A stretch of DNA of 33,387 nt from an uncultured Actinomycetes bacterium (GTDB lineage: Bacteria; Actinomycetota; Acidimicrobiia; Acidimicrobiales; MedAcidi-G1). The notes under the pieces are model-generated. The model had not been told where the DNA came from. It worked only from the letters and a program-made list of their open reading frames with translations, and searched no databases. The position numbers and the translations under genes are program-made. Of the stretch, positions 1-7,232 are shown in pieces. The stretch spans positions 1-33,387 of the forward strand of contig CAJXEU010000001.1 of NCBI GenBank assembly GCA_913052525.1, in the 5' to 3' direction. Numbering within the stretch: the stretch's first letter is position 1; every line of letters begins with the position of its first letter.

Positions 1-944
1 ACAGAGTATTTGACGCAATCGTCGAAGCATCTAAACAAGTGGGAATTCGCTTGTTCCTATCTCGTGGTTCGATGGATCTAGGGGAAAGTAAAGGCGGTCT
101 ACCACCAGATCGGGTGGTAGAAGATAGAGATTCAATACTCTCTTCAACAAAAGCTATTGCAGAACGCCACCATGACGGAGACATGATTCATGTAGTAGTA
201 GCTCCATGTAGCCCTTTTTCAGTTACAACAGAATTGATGGTTGAATCAGCAGAACTAGCTCGTGAACTAGGGCTACGCTTACACACTCACCTCTGTGAAA
301 CACCTGAAGAACAGCAGCACTGCTTAGAACGATTTGGTCGTCGACCAGTTGAGATGCTTGACGAATGGGGCTGGGTCGGTAGCGATGTTTGGTTGGCTCA
401 CGGGATACATATAGATGATGCAGAGATGAAAGTTCTTGGTTCAGCTGGAACAGGCGTAGCTCACTGCCCCTCTTCAAATGCCCGCATTGCTGCAGGCATG
501 TGCAGAGTAACTGATCTGATAAAAGCTGGAATTCCGGTTGGGTTAGGCGTAGATGGAGTCGCTTCAAATGAAGTCGGAGGTTTATTCCCTGAACTGCGCC
601 AAGCGCTTTACACTGCTCGCCTGCGAGAAATGCGTCCAGATGCACTCATGCCGGAAGAAGTGTTAAAAATCGCGACACAAGGAGGATCTCAATGCTTAGG
701 AATGTACAACTCTGGATCTTTGGAGATAGGACAAAACGCTGACATTGCGGTATGGCCAGGCAGCGATCTAGAAGATATTCGAAATCCCATAGACGGTCTC
801 ATTCTTGGACCTGACCGTCGCGCAAAACATGTTTTGGTAAAAGGAAATTTGATTGTCAAAGATGGTCAAGTTCTTGGAACAGACTTAGCTAAAGCTCATC
901 AAGACTTGGCTAAACATGCACGTAGAATCTGGAAGCACGACTAA
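1..944 (+). CDS. Amidohydrolase, guanine/8-oxoguanine deaminase-like (5' end outside window)
   Basis: The reading frame is open from the first bases, so the gene starts upstream; roughly the first third of a family member of about 450 residues is missing, including the N-terminal HxH metal site. Visible metal-dependent hydrolase motifs are L-H-T-H-L-C-E (about nt 279-299), W-L-A-H-G (about 393-407), A-H-C-P-S-S-N-A-R (about 459-485) and G-L-G-V-D-G (about 543-560), which supply the later His ligands and the catalytic Asp. The surrounding sequence resembles 8-oxoguanine deaminase, SsnA and hydroxyatrazine hydrolase, all of which remove an amino group from a purine- or triazine-like ring. The downstream BMP importer supports a heterocycle-use role. 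Class is confident; the exact substrate is inference. Confidence 0.8.
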   Translation, partial: RVFDAIVEASKQVGIRLFLSRGSMDLGESKGGLPPDRVVEDRDSILSSTKAIAERHHDGDMIHVVVAPCSPFSVTTELMVESAELARELGLRLHTHLCETPEEQQHCLERFGRRPVEMLDEWGWVGSDVWLAHGIHIDDAEMKVLGSAGTGVAHCPSSNARIAAGMCRVTDLIKAGIPVGLGVDGVASNEVGGLFPELRQALYTARLREMRPDALMPEEVLKIATQGGSQCLGMYNSGSLEIGQNADIAVWPGSDLEDIRNPIDGLILGPDRRAKHVLVKGNLIVKDGQVLGTDLAKAHQDLAKHARRIWKHD

Positions 945-981
945 TCACCTGTTCTCCAAAAAAATAAGCCATTATATAGAA

Positions 982-1212
982 GTGATCACTGCCGAATTTA
1001 CCGTAGAACCTTTCGTAGAAGGATCACCGGGACCTCATGTTCAAGCCGCTATTCAGATCGCAGAAGAAGCAGGGCTAAAAGTGGAAATTGGACCATTTGG
1101 TAATTCAATTACAGGAGACCCAAACATTATTTTGCCTTTAATTAGTTCAATGTTGAGCGCTGCAGTGGACAACGGAGCAACACGAATTTCATTGCAGGTA
1201 ACTCAGGTTTAA
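982..1212 (+). CDS. Thiamine-binding-like small protein (UPF0045/MTH1187/YkoF type)
   Basis: This 76-residue protein begins M-I-T-A-E-F-T-V-E-P and contains G-P-H-V near residue 18 and G-x-S-I-T-G-D near residue 43, the pattern of the small ferredoxin-fold MTH1187/YkoF family, whose members bind thiamine or related ligands. I chose the GTG at 982 because family members start at this point. An ATG at 916 in the same frame would add 22 unrelated residues and overlap the preceding gene by 29 nt. No good ribosome site precedes either start, so translation may be coupled to the upstream gene. It sits between the amidohydrolase and the importer and could bind their shared ligand (inference). Confidence 0.7.
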   Translation: MITAEFTVEPFVEGSPGPHVQAAIQIAEEAGLKVEIGPFGNSITGDPNIILPLISSMLSAAVDNGATRISLQVTQV

Positions 1213-1268
1213 AGTCTTTTTGCCTGAAAGATGCATGAACGCTGAGAATATGTCAAGATAGCCGTGCA

Positions 1269-1299
1269 TTGATGCGGGTTGTCGGAGGGTTAGTAGGGT
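1269..1299 (+). promoter_or_regulatory. Putative promoter of the BMP importer operon
   Basis: A TTGATG box at 1269-1274 and a TAGGGT box at 1294-1299 are 19 nt apart. The second fits the actinobacterial TANNNT -10 pattern. Transcription would start near 1306-1308, at or just before the ATG of a seven-codon leader ORF. Confidence 0.45.
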
Positions 1300-1307
1300 C
1301 TCCGCCC

Positions 1308-1331
1308 ATGTTGAGCAGAGGGAGAAAATAA
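1308..1331 (+). CDS. Possible leader peptide MLSRGRK before the BMP lipoprotein
   Basis: The ORF reads ATG TTG AGC AGA GGG AGA AAA TAA. Its ATG lies 8 nt after a TANNNT hexamer, as for a leaderless start, and its TAA shares one base with the lipoprotein ATG (TAATG). The Shine-Dalgarno-like GAGGGAG of the lipoprotein lies inside this ORF, so ribosomes reading it would pass over that site. There is no evidence of expression, and seven codons can occur by chance. Confidence 0.35.
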   Translation: MLSRGRK

Positions 1332-2416
1332 TGAGACGTCGTCTACTGGCGCTGTTAGCCGTTGTCCTTACCTTTGGAGCTGTGGCTTCAGCTTGTGGTT
1401 CGGATGATGATGGTAGCAGTGACGTAAAGGCAGCATTTGTTTACATCGGTACACCTGGTGATGCTGGGTGGACCTATGCACATGATCAAGGCCGTATAGC
1501 GGCTGAAGAAGCAACAGGAGCAACTACAGCAGTTGTTGAGAATGTTCCTGAAGGAACAGAAGATTTCGCTAACTATGCTCGCGAATTCATCGATGATGGG
1601 TATTCAATAATCATTGGTACGTCATTTGGATATATGGAGTCAATGGCAGCATTGGCAGACGAGTACCCAGACGTTGCATTTGACCATATTTCTGGTTACA
1701 TGAGCAATGACACCAACTTTGGTAATACTTTTGGGCGGATGTATGAGCCGCGTTATCTATCAGGAATGGTTGCCGGTGCTATGACCGAAAGTAATCACCT
1801 CGGTTACGTTGCAGCGTTCCCAATTCCTGAAGTTATTCGTGGAATCAATGCTTTCACTCTTGGTGTACGGTCAATGAACCCAGATGCCGAGGTTGAAGTG
1901 ATTTGGACCAGCACTTGGTTTGACCCAGCAGTTGAAGGCGACTCTGCGCAAGCCCTAATTGAAAAGGGTGCAGACGTTATAGCCATGCATCAAGACAGTA
2001 CCGCAGCAGGCGAAAGAGCTGAGGCGGCAGGCGTTCGATGGGTTGCCTACAACTCTGACATGAGTGCTTTTGCACCAAATGCTCACCTGACTGCTCCGGT
2101 TTGGGATTGGTCCAACCGTTATGCTCAGCTTATTGAGCAAGCCGCAGATGGAACTTATTCCGGCGGATCATGGTGGGGATCAATGGCTGACGGAGTTGTA
2201 GCTTTAGCTCCGATCGCTGATGATGTTCCTGGTGATGTACAAGCAGCAGTAGCAGACTCGCAACAAGCCATCATTGATGGAGAACTCCATGTATTTGCTG
2301 GACCTATTAATGCTCAAGACGGCAGTGTTCTAGTTGCTGCTGGAGAGACAATGAGTGACGGCGACATGCTCGGCATGATGAGCTTCGTTGAAGGCGTAAT
2401 TGGATCAACAGGCTGA
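1331..2416 (+). CDS. BMP-family ABC transporter substrate-binding lipoprotein
   Basis: A 361-residue exported lipoprotein. A basic start (MRRR), a hydrophobic stretch (about 5-20) and A-S-A-C22 form a signal peptide with a lipobox, followed by an acidic Gly/Ser-rich tether. The mature part has the Bmp/PnrA layout: F-V-Y-I-G-T-P-G-D-A-G-W-T near 36, G-T-S-F-G-Y near 94 and F-G-R-M-Y-E-P-R-Y-L-S-G near 133. Characterised relatives bind purine nucleosides; a few bind other ligands. It is the first gene of a four-gene importer operon and has a good GGGAG ribosome site 7 nt before the ATG. The ligand is not proven; a purine-type compound is likely given the upstream deaminase-like gene. Confidence 0.9.
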   Translation: MRRRLLALLAVVLTFGAVASACGSDDDGSSDVKAAFVYIGTPGDAGWTYAHDQGRIAAEEATGATTAVVENVPEGTEDFANYAREFIDDGYSIIIGTSFGYMESMAALADEYPDVAFDHISGYMSNDTNFGNTFGRMYEPRYLSGMVAGAMTESNHLGYVAAFPIPEVIRGINAFTLGVRSMNPDAEVEVIWTSTWFDPAVEGDSAQALIEKGADVIAMHQDSTAAGERAEAAGVRWVAYNSDMSAFAPNAHLTAPVWDWSNRYAQLIEQAADGTYSGGSWWGSMADGVVALAPIADDVPGDVQAAVADSQQAIIDGELHVFAGPINAQDGSVLVAAGETMSDGDMLGMMSFVEGVIGSTG

Positions 2417-2469
2417 CGCCAGTATTTGATTTGATTGACGGCGTCAGTGGGTTAGCCCGCTGACGCCGT
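2413..2469 (+). promoter_or_regulatory. Strong hairpin with a third copy of one arm, between lipoprotein and ATPase genes
   Basis: ACGGCGTCAG (2438-2447) is the exact reverse complement of CTGACGCCGT (2460-2469). Inside, GGG pairs with CCC around a TTAG loop, giving a stem of about 14 bp including one G-T pair. CTGACGCC also occurs at 2413-2420, over the lipoprotein stop codon, and could pair with 2440-2447 instead. No T-run follows, so it is more likely a partial terminator, RNA-processing or 3'-stabilising element than a full terminator. Confidence 0.6.
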
Positions 2470-2500
2470 TAGCGCGTCTACACGGTAAATTAATTTGATT

Positions 2501-4015
2501 ATGACTTCTGATTCCCCACTAGCTATCGAGTTAGTTGACATTTGGAAACGTTTCCCCGGTGTGGTTGCTAATGCGGGGGCCACTTTGAGTGTCAAAAAAG
2601 GAACGATACACGCTGTACTTGGTGAAAATGGAGCTGGAAAATCAACCTTAATGAATATTCTTTCTGGGGTTTACAGACCAGACGAAGGTCAAGTACGCAT
2701 CAATGGAGAGCAACACTGGTTTCATTCTCCTTCAGATGCCTTAGCTTCTGGTATTGGCATGGTTCATCAAGAATTCCGACTGGTTCCTTCATTCACAGTC
2801 GCCGAAAATATCGTTCTTGGCGCCTCAGAGAAAATTATTAGACGGAGTTTCATTGAGAAAGAAGTAGAGCAAATAGCCCAACAATTTGGACTTGCTATAG
2901 ATCCAACACGACCTGTATGGCAGCTCTCAATGGGAGAACGACAGCGCGTAGAGATTCTCAAAACATTATGGCGGAAAGCGCAGATACTAATTCTGGATGA
3001 ACCAACAGCAGTATTAACTCCTGCAGAGGCAGACGAACTTGGAAATGTCTTGCGAAAAATAGCTGAAGATGGTCGAACAGTTGTATTTATAAGCCATAAA
3101 TTACATGAAGTTACCGCTTTCTGCGATGAAGCAACAGTGCTCCGCGGAGGTAAAACAGTTGCTTCCTCTTTGAAAGTAGAAGAAGTAAATGAAAGTGATT
3201 TAGCCGGCCTCATGGTCGGTTCATCGCCCATGATTAGCGAGAGGCCTCCTTATCAAGAACCAGGTGAGGCGATGCTGACTATAGAAGGACTTGGAACGCT
3301 AGACGATAGATTCCTTCCCGCCGTAAAAAATCTGAATTTGACGATAAAAAGTGGCGAAATAGTAGGTATCGCCGGAGTTTCTGGCAATGGTCAACGAGAA
3401 ATGGCCCAAGCTATAGCTGGCTTAAGGCCAATTACATCAGGAAAAGTGACTATCTCCGGTAAAGATCTTACAAATGCTCCGCCCTCAGAACGCTTCACTG
3501 CAGGGCTTGGTTATGTTCCTGAAGACCGGCTAGGAGTAGGACTGGCTCCTCGCTTAACCGTCACTGAAAATGCAATTTTACGAAGCTACAAAAATTTAAG
3601 GAAAAGCATTTTTCTTGTTTCTGAACAGGCAGTGAACTATTGCAAAGAAATAATTGAACGATTTGGAGTAAGAACCGGACCGATAGATGAACCAATAGCT
3701 GGTCTATCAGGCGGAAACCTTCAAAGACTTTTAGTTGGTAGAGAGTTAAGCGGGAACCCAAAAGTAGTCCTAGCGGCACAACCTACTCGGGGATTAGACA
3801 TACAAGGTGTGAAAGCAATTCAAGACTTGCTTATAGATGAACGCACCGAAGGAGCAGCAGTACTTTTGATTTCTGAAGATCTCGATGAATTGCTTACACT
3901 TTCTGACCGATTACTAGTCATGCACGAGGGAGAAATAGTAAAAGAATTTGATCCTACGACCGCCCATCGGCACGATATCGGAGCAGCGATGGCAGGCAAA
4001 AGAGACGAATCATGA
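2501..4015 (+). CDS. BMP-type ABC transporter ATP-binding protein (two ATPase domains)
   Basis: About 504 residues with two ABC domains in tandem, as in NupO/YufO and sugar-type importers. Domain 1 has Walker A G-E-N-G-A-G-K-S-T (41-49), signature L-S-M-G-E-R and Walker B with L-D-E-P-T. Domain 2 has the degenerate G-V-S-G-N-G-Q-R-E in place of a P-loop lysine, signature L-S-G-G-N and A-A-Q-P-T-R-G-L-D, where Gln replaces the catalytic Glu; relatives share this asymmetry. It should energise uptake of the lipoprotein's ligand from the cytoplasmic face. An ATG at 2501 is preferred; an in-frame TTG at 2495 is possible, and neither has a clear ribosome site. The stop overlaps the next start by 4 nt. 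Confidence 0.9.
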   Translation: MTSDSPLAIELVDIWKRFPGVVANAGATLSVKKGTIHAVLGENGAGKSTLMNILSGVYRPDEGQVRINGEQHWFHSPSDALASGIGMVHQEFRLVPSFTVAENIVLGASEKIIRRSFIEKEVEQIAQQFGLAIDPTRPVWQLSMGERQRVEILKTLWRKAQILILDEPTAVLTPAEADELGNVLRKIAEDGRTVVFISHKLHEVTAFCDEATVLRGGKTVASSLKVEEVNESDLAGLMVGSSPMISERPPYQEPGEAMLTIEGLGTLDDRFLPAVKNLNLTIKSGEIVGIAGVSGNGQREMAQAIAGLRPITSGKVTISGKDLTNAPPSERFTAGLGYVPEDRLGVGLAPRLTVTENAILRSYKNLRKSIFLVSEQAVNYCKEIIERFGVRTGPIDEPIAGLSGGNLQRLLVGRELSGNPKVVLAAQPTRGLDIQGVKAIQDLLIDERTEGAAVLLISEDLDELLTLSDRLLVMHEGEIVKEFDPTTAHRHDIGAAMAGKRDES

Positions 4016-5088
4016 AACGTCTAGTACTGGTTCGCCGGGAACAACCACTCCGAGGAGGGCAACCTCTTTCATTCTTAATCGGCCTAGTAGTTGCCTTACT
4101 GGCAGGGATACTGCTACTGGTTGCTTCCGGCCATAATCCAATTGAAATCTATGAACGACTATTCAACTCTTCCGTAGGCAGTTCCAATGCATGGGCTAAA
4201 ACACTCAATCGTGCAGTTCCTCTTGGACTGGCAGGGCTCGCCGTTGCAGTCGCTGGAAGCATGGGGCTATGGAATATTGGCGCTGAAGGTCAAATTCTTG
4301 CTGGAGCAATGATGGCAGCTTGGATAGCGCAAATAGGTGAAGGATGGGCTAGCCCGTTACTGATTCCATTGATGCTCATCGCTTCCATTCTTGGGGGGGC
4401 GTTACTTGCATCTGGACCTGGTATTGCCCGAGCTCAGATCGGTGTAAATGAAATCATTACAACACTTATGCTCAATGAAGTCGCATTAAGGCTTTTACAG
4501 TGGCTCATACACGGACCTTGGAAAGATCCTGAATCTCGAGGGTTTCCATTAGCACCATTACTTGCAGATGAAGCACGGCTACCTAAACTCTTCGGAAGAG
4601 CTCATTGGGGCGTAATTATTGCTTTTTTAGTCATAGCATTTTTTGGATTTATAGTTAGTCGCACAACCTGGGGATACGAGCTAAAAGTTGCAGGCTCCTC
4701 AGGAGCAACCGCCCGCTATGCCGGTATTTCTTTAAATAAAAAAATCATCACAGTTATGGTGCTAAGCGGAGGCATAGCAGGCTTAGCAGGCGGAATTGAA
4801 TTATCAGGAACTTCAGACAGGATTGTTGAAGGAGTATCAGGAGGCTACGGATTTGCTGGGATCATTGTTGCAGCACTTGCGTTAATGCGGCCCTCAGGAG
4901 TCGCTGCAGTTGCCCTTATCTTTGGTGCAGTGCAAGTCGGAGGTTTAAGCATCCAAACTCTAGGAGTCTCATCTTCTGTATCCACTATCCTTCAGGCTCT
5001 TATTCTCTTTGGAGCAATCGGAGCTGGAGTTTTCAATCGGTATAGCTTGAAAAGCGTAAAACGTGAGAAGAAAGGCGGCTCGACATGA
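4012..5088 (+). CDS. BMP-type ABC transporter permease, first subunit
   Basis: A 358-residue polytopic membrane protein of the BPD_transp_2 group (NupP/YufP-like). Hydrophobic segments begin near residue 22 and continue throughout. G-L-W-N-I-G-A-E-G-Q near 86-95 and G-V-N-E-I-I-T-T-L-M-L-N near 144-155 are typical of this permease type. It should form the membrane channel with the next gene product. The ATG overlaps the ATPase stop (ATGA), indicating translational coupling. The C-terminal tail is short and basic. Confidence 0.88.
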   Translation: MKRLVLVRREQPLRGGQPLSFLIGLVVALLAGILLLVASGHNPIEIYERLFNSSVGSSNAWAKTLNRAVPLGLAGLAVAVAGSMGLWNIGAEGQILAGAMMAAWIAQIGEGWASPLLIPLMLIASILGGALLASGPGIARAQIGVNEIITTLMLNEVALRLLQWLIHGPWKDPESRGFPLAPLLADEARLPKLFGRAHWGVIIAFLVIAFFGFIVSRTTWGYELKVAGSSGATARYAGISLNKKIITVMVLSGGIAGLAGGIELSGTSDRIVEGVSGGYGFAGIIVAALALMRPSGVAAVALIFGAVQVGGLSIQTLGVSSSVSTILQALILFGAIGAGVFNRYSLKSVKREKKGGST

Positions 5089-6017
5089 ATGAAGCATCAA
5101 TGATTGGAATGCTTAGCACCACGGTCTCATTCGGCGCCCTTTTATACCTTGCATGCATAGGAGAACTTATCTCTGAAAAAGCCGGAGTCTTAAATCTAGG
5201 AGTAGAAGGAATGATGGCGCTAGGCGCGGTAACAGGATTTCTGGTTGCTCTCAATACCGAAAACCCTTGGTTGGCCTTACTCGTCGCAATGATCGTCACT
5301 GCTGCATTCGCTTCAATCCACGGAATATTTACCGTCGTGCTAGGGGCGGAACAGGTTGTCTCAGGCTTATCACTTACTTTCTTAGGTTTAGGACTCTCCG
5401 CATTTTTTGGCAAGAGTGCTGTTGGTAACCCACCAGGAGCAATACTTTCAAATGTCGATTGGGGGCCACTCTCGGACATACCTTGGGTTGGACCGATTCT
5501 TTTCCAGCAGTCACCAATGGTTTATTTCGCAATTCTTGTTGGGCTTCTAACTTCATTCTTGCTAACTCGCACCAGCATCGGCCTAGCTCTTCGTGGGGCA
5601 GGAGAATCTGCTTCGACTGTAGATACAGCAGGCTACTCAGTAGTTAAAATACGACTCGCAGCAGTTGCCACTGGCGGAGCTTTAGCAGGCGCAGCAGGCG
5701 CGTATTTGACTTTAAGTATTACTACCTCATGGCAAGACGGTGCTACTGCGGGACGAGGCTGGATTGCTGTAGCACTGGTCATCTTTGGAGCTTGGAAACC
5801 AGGGCGGGCGGCAATAGGGGCTCTCTTATTTGGCGGATTACTAGCGCTTAAGACACGCTTGCAAACATTCGGAGTTAATTTCTCACCAATCCTGCTCTCA
5901 ATGATTCCCTATCTGCTGACCATTGGAGTGCTCCTAATCATCTCCATTAGAGCACGACACCGCCCATCAGCTTCACCCTCTGAAATCGGAAAGGTTTATC
6001 GGCGGGAAGAAAGGTAA
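5085..6017 (+). CDS. BMP-type ABC transporter permease, second subunit
   Basis: A 310-residue polytopic membrane protein of the NupQ/YufQ type. The diagnostic sequence is G-E-L-I-S-E-K-A-G-V-L-N-L-G-V-E-G-M-M near residues 26-44, followed by A-E-Q-V-V-S-G-L near 87. It overlaps the preceding permease by 4 nt (ATGA) and completes the importer. The stop is only 6 nt from the stop of the convergent PLP-enzyme gene, with no terminator hairpin visible between them. Confidence 0.88.
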   Translation: MNEASMIGMLSTTVSFGALLYLACIGELISEKAGVLNLGVEGMMALGAVTGFLVALNTENPWLALLVAMIVTAAFASIHGIFTVVLGAEQVVSGLSLTFLGLGLSAFFGKSAVGNPPGAILSNVDWGPLSDIPWVGPILFQQSPMVYFAILVGLLTSFLLTRTSIGLALRGAGESASTVDTAGYSVVKIRLAAVATGGALAGAAGAYLTLSITTSWQDGATAGRGWIAVALVIFGAWKPGRAAIGALLFGGLLALKTRLQTFGVNFSPILLSMIPYLLTIGVLLIISIRARHRPSASPSEIGKVYRREER

Positions 6018-6023
6018 AGGGCT

Positions 6024-7232
6024 TTATCGCTCAACTCCAGTTACAAGAGCAGCAACAGCAGAATCGGGACTCAAAGTACCTTCTTCATGGGAAGCAAGTA
6101 TGCCGGCGAATCCTGAAGTACCAGTAATACACGGAGAAATACTGGTATGACCATGAACGAGTTCATGTGCTTTAAGTAAAGTTTCTTCGTTCACACTCAT
6201 AGGCCTACTCCCCATCTCCAATAGTGCCCATACGATCGGTTTCCAGTCATATACAACATCATCAAGAATTCCGGTAGCGACTGAATTCGGATTTTCCCAA
6301 GCCCACATTGGTTCATCACCATCCAAGCTTTCAAATGGGTTCACAGAAGAAGACACAATGTCAAAAGCTCTACTTAAAGGAGAACACCCCTCAGATTGGA
6401 CGCTATGCAGTACAGGTAGCTGTTCCAGAACACCCAGGTTCAAAGAGGTGTACAAGGCTTGGATCACACTGGAAGCAAGAGCTCCACCACCGACTTGAAT
6501 AAAAAGATGCTCAGGAGTTTTTTGAGTACCTATCCAAGCATCAACTAGCTCAAAACCTAAAGTACGTCCACCATCAATTGTGAAAATATTTTCTGTTCCT
6601 TGACACCCAAAAGAAATAGCGCCTTCCGCTACTGCTTCTTGTGACCTAAGAACGCAAGGGTCGCCTTCTTCATTTTCTTTCCGCTCACAAATACGTATAT
6701 CTGCATCCAAGTTGGAAAGATGATCAAGAATTGAAGTGTCCGCCCAGACCGGAACATGAACAATTAAAGGCCGGTTAACCGCTCGAGCCACTACAGCTGC
6801 TCCAAGGGCAGCATTGCCACATGACGCTATTGATAGAGGGGTGGTTAATGGAACTTCATCTACCTCAAGGTGAAGAGCCAACCCAAACAAGTGCCGTGCT
6901 TTATGACTTCCTGAAACATTCTCAGTTTCATTCTTAATCCAAAGATCGCCTGTTCTGCCAATAGCGGAACTTAAGTCAGAACAATTTTCAAAAGGCGTTT
7001 GACTAAACCCTGTTCCATCAACTTCACCAATTGAATTATCTAACCGGTTAACCAACTGGATGAAATCTCTGTCGGTGAAACCTTTTTCAACAGCATTCTT
7101 GTACGACCATAAAAAACTTCGAAATCTTATGAAAGGGTTCTGTTGCTCAGATGATGCTTCTAGTTCCGCAGCAGGCCATAGAGCACCGGCAGGAGAACCC
7201 AGCCACCCATGGTTTTGAGATAACGAAGTCAT
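6024..7232 (-). CDS. PLP-dependent enzyme, fold type II (threonine dehydratase/synthase-like)
   Basis: A 402-residue protein of the tryptophan-synthase-beta superfamily. S-G-S-H-K111-A-R-H supplies the PLP lysine, S-C-G-N-A (137-141) the substrate/cofactor loop, T-L-G-F-E the later conserved Glu region and V-G-G-G-A-L (247-252) the phosphate loop. This supports an amino-acid lyase, deaminase or beta-replacement reaction, but I cannot name the substrate. The N-terminal 80 residues have no motif I know. It overlaps the upstream PLP gene by 4 nt, so the two should be translated together. Threonine synthase proper is less likely because the usual N-terminal motifs are absent. Confidence 0.78.
   Translation of the reverse strand: MTSLSQNHGWLGSPAGALWPAAELEASSEQQNPFIRFRSFLWSYKNAVEKGFTDRDFIQLVNRLDNSIGEVDGTGFSQTPFENCSDLSSAIGRTGDLWIKNETENVSGSHKARHLFGLALHLEVDEVPLTTPLSIASCGNAALGAAVVARAVNRPLIVHVPVWADTSILDHLSNLDADIRICERKENEEGDPCVLRSQEAVAEGAISFGCQGTENIFTIDGGRTLGFELVDAWIGTQKTPEHLFIQVGGGALASSVIQALYTSLNLGVLEQLPVLHSVQSEGCSPLSRAFDIVSSSVNPFESLDGDEPMWAWENPNSVATGILDDVVYDWKPIVWALLEMGSRPMSVNEETLLKAHELVHGHTSISPCITGTSGFAGILASHEEGTLSPDSAVAALVTGVER

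Noticed and set aside
916-981. ATG at 916 as start of the thiamine-binding-like protein
   Set aside because: It lies inside the end of the amidohydrolase gene and adds 22 residues before the conserved family start.
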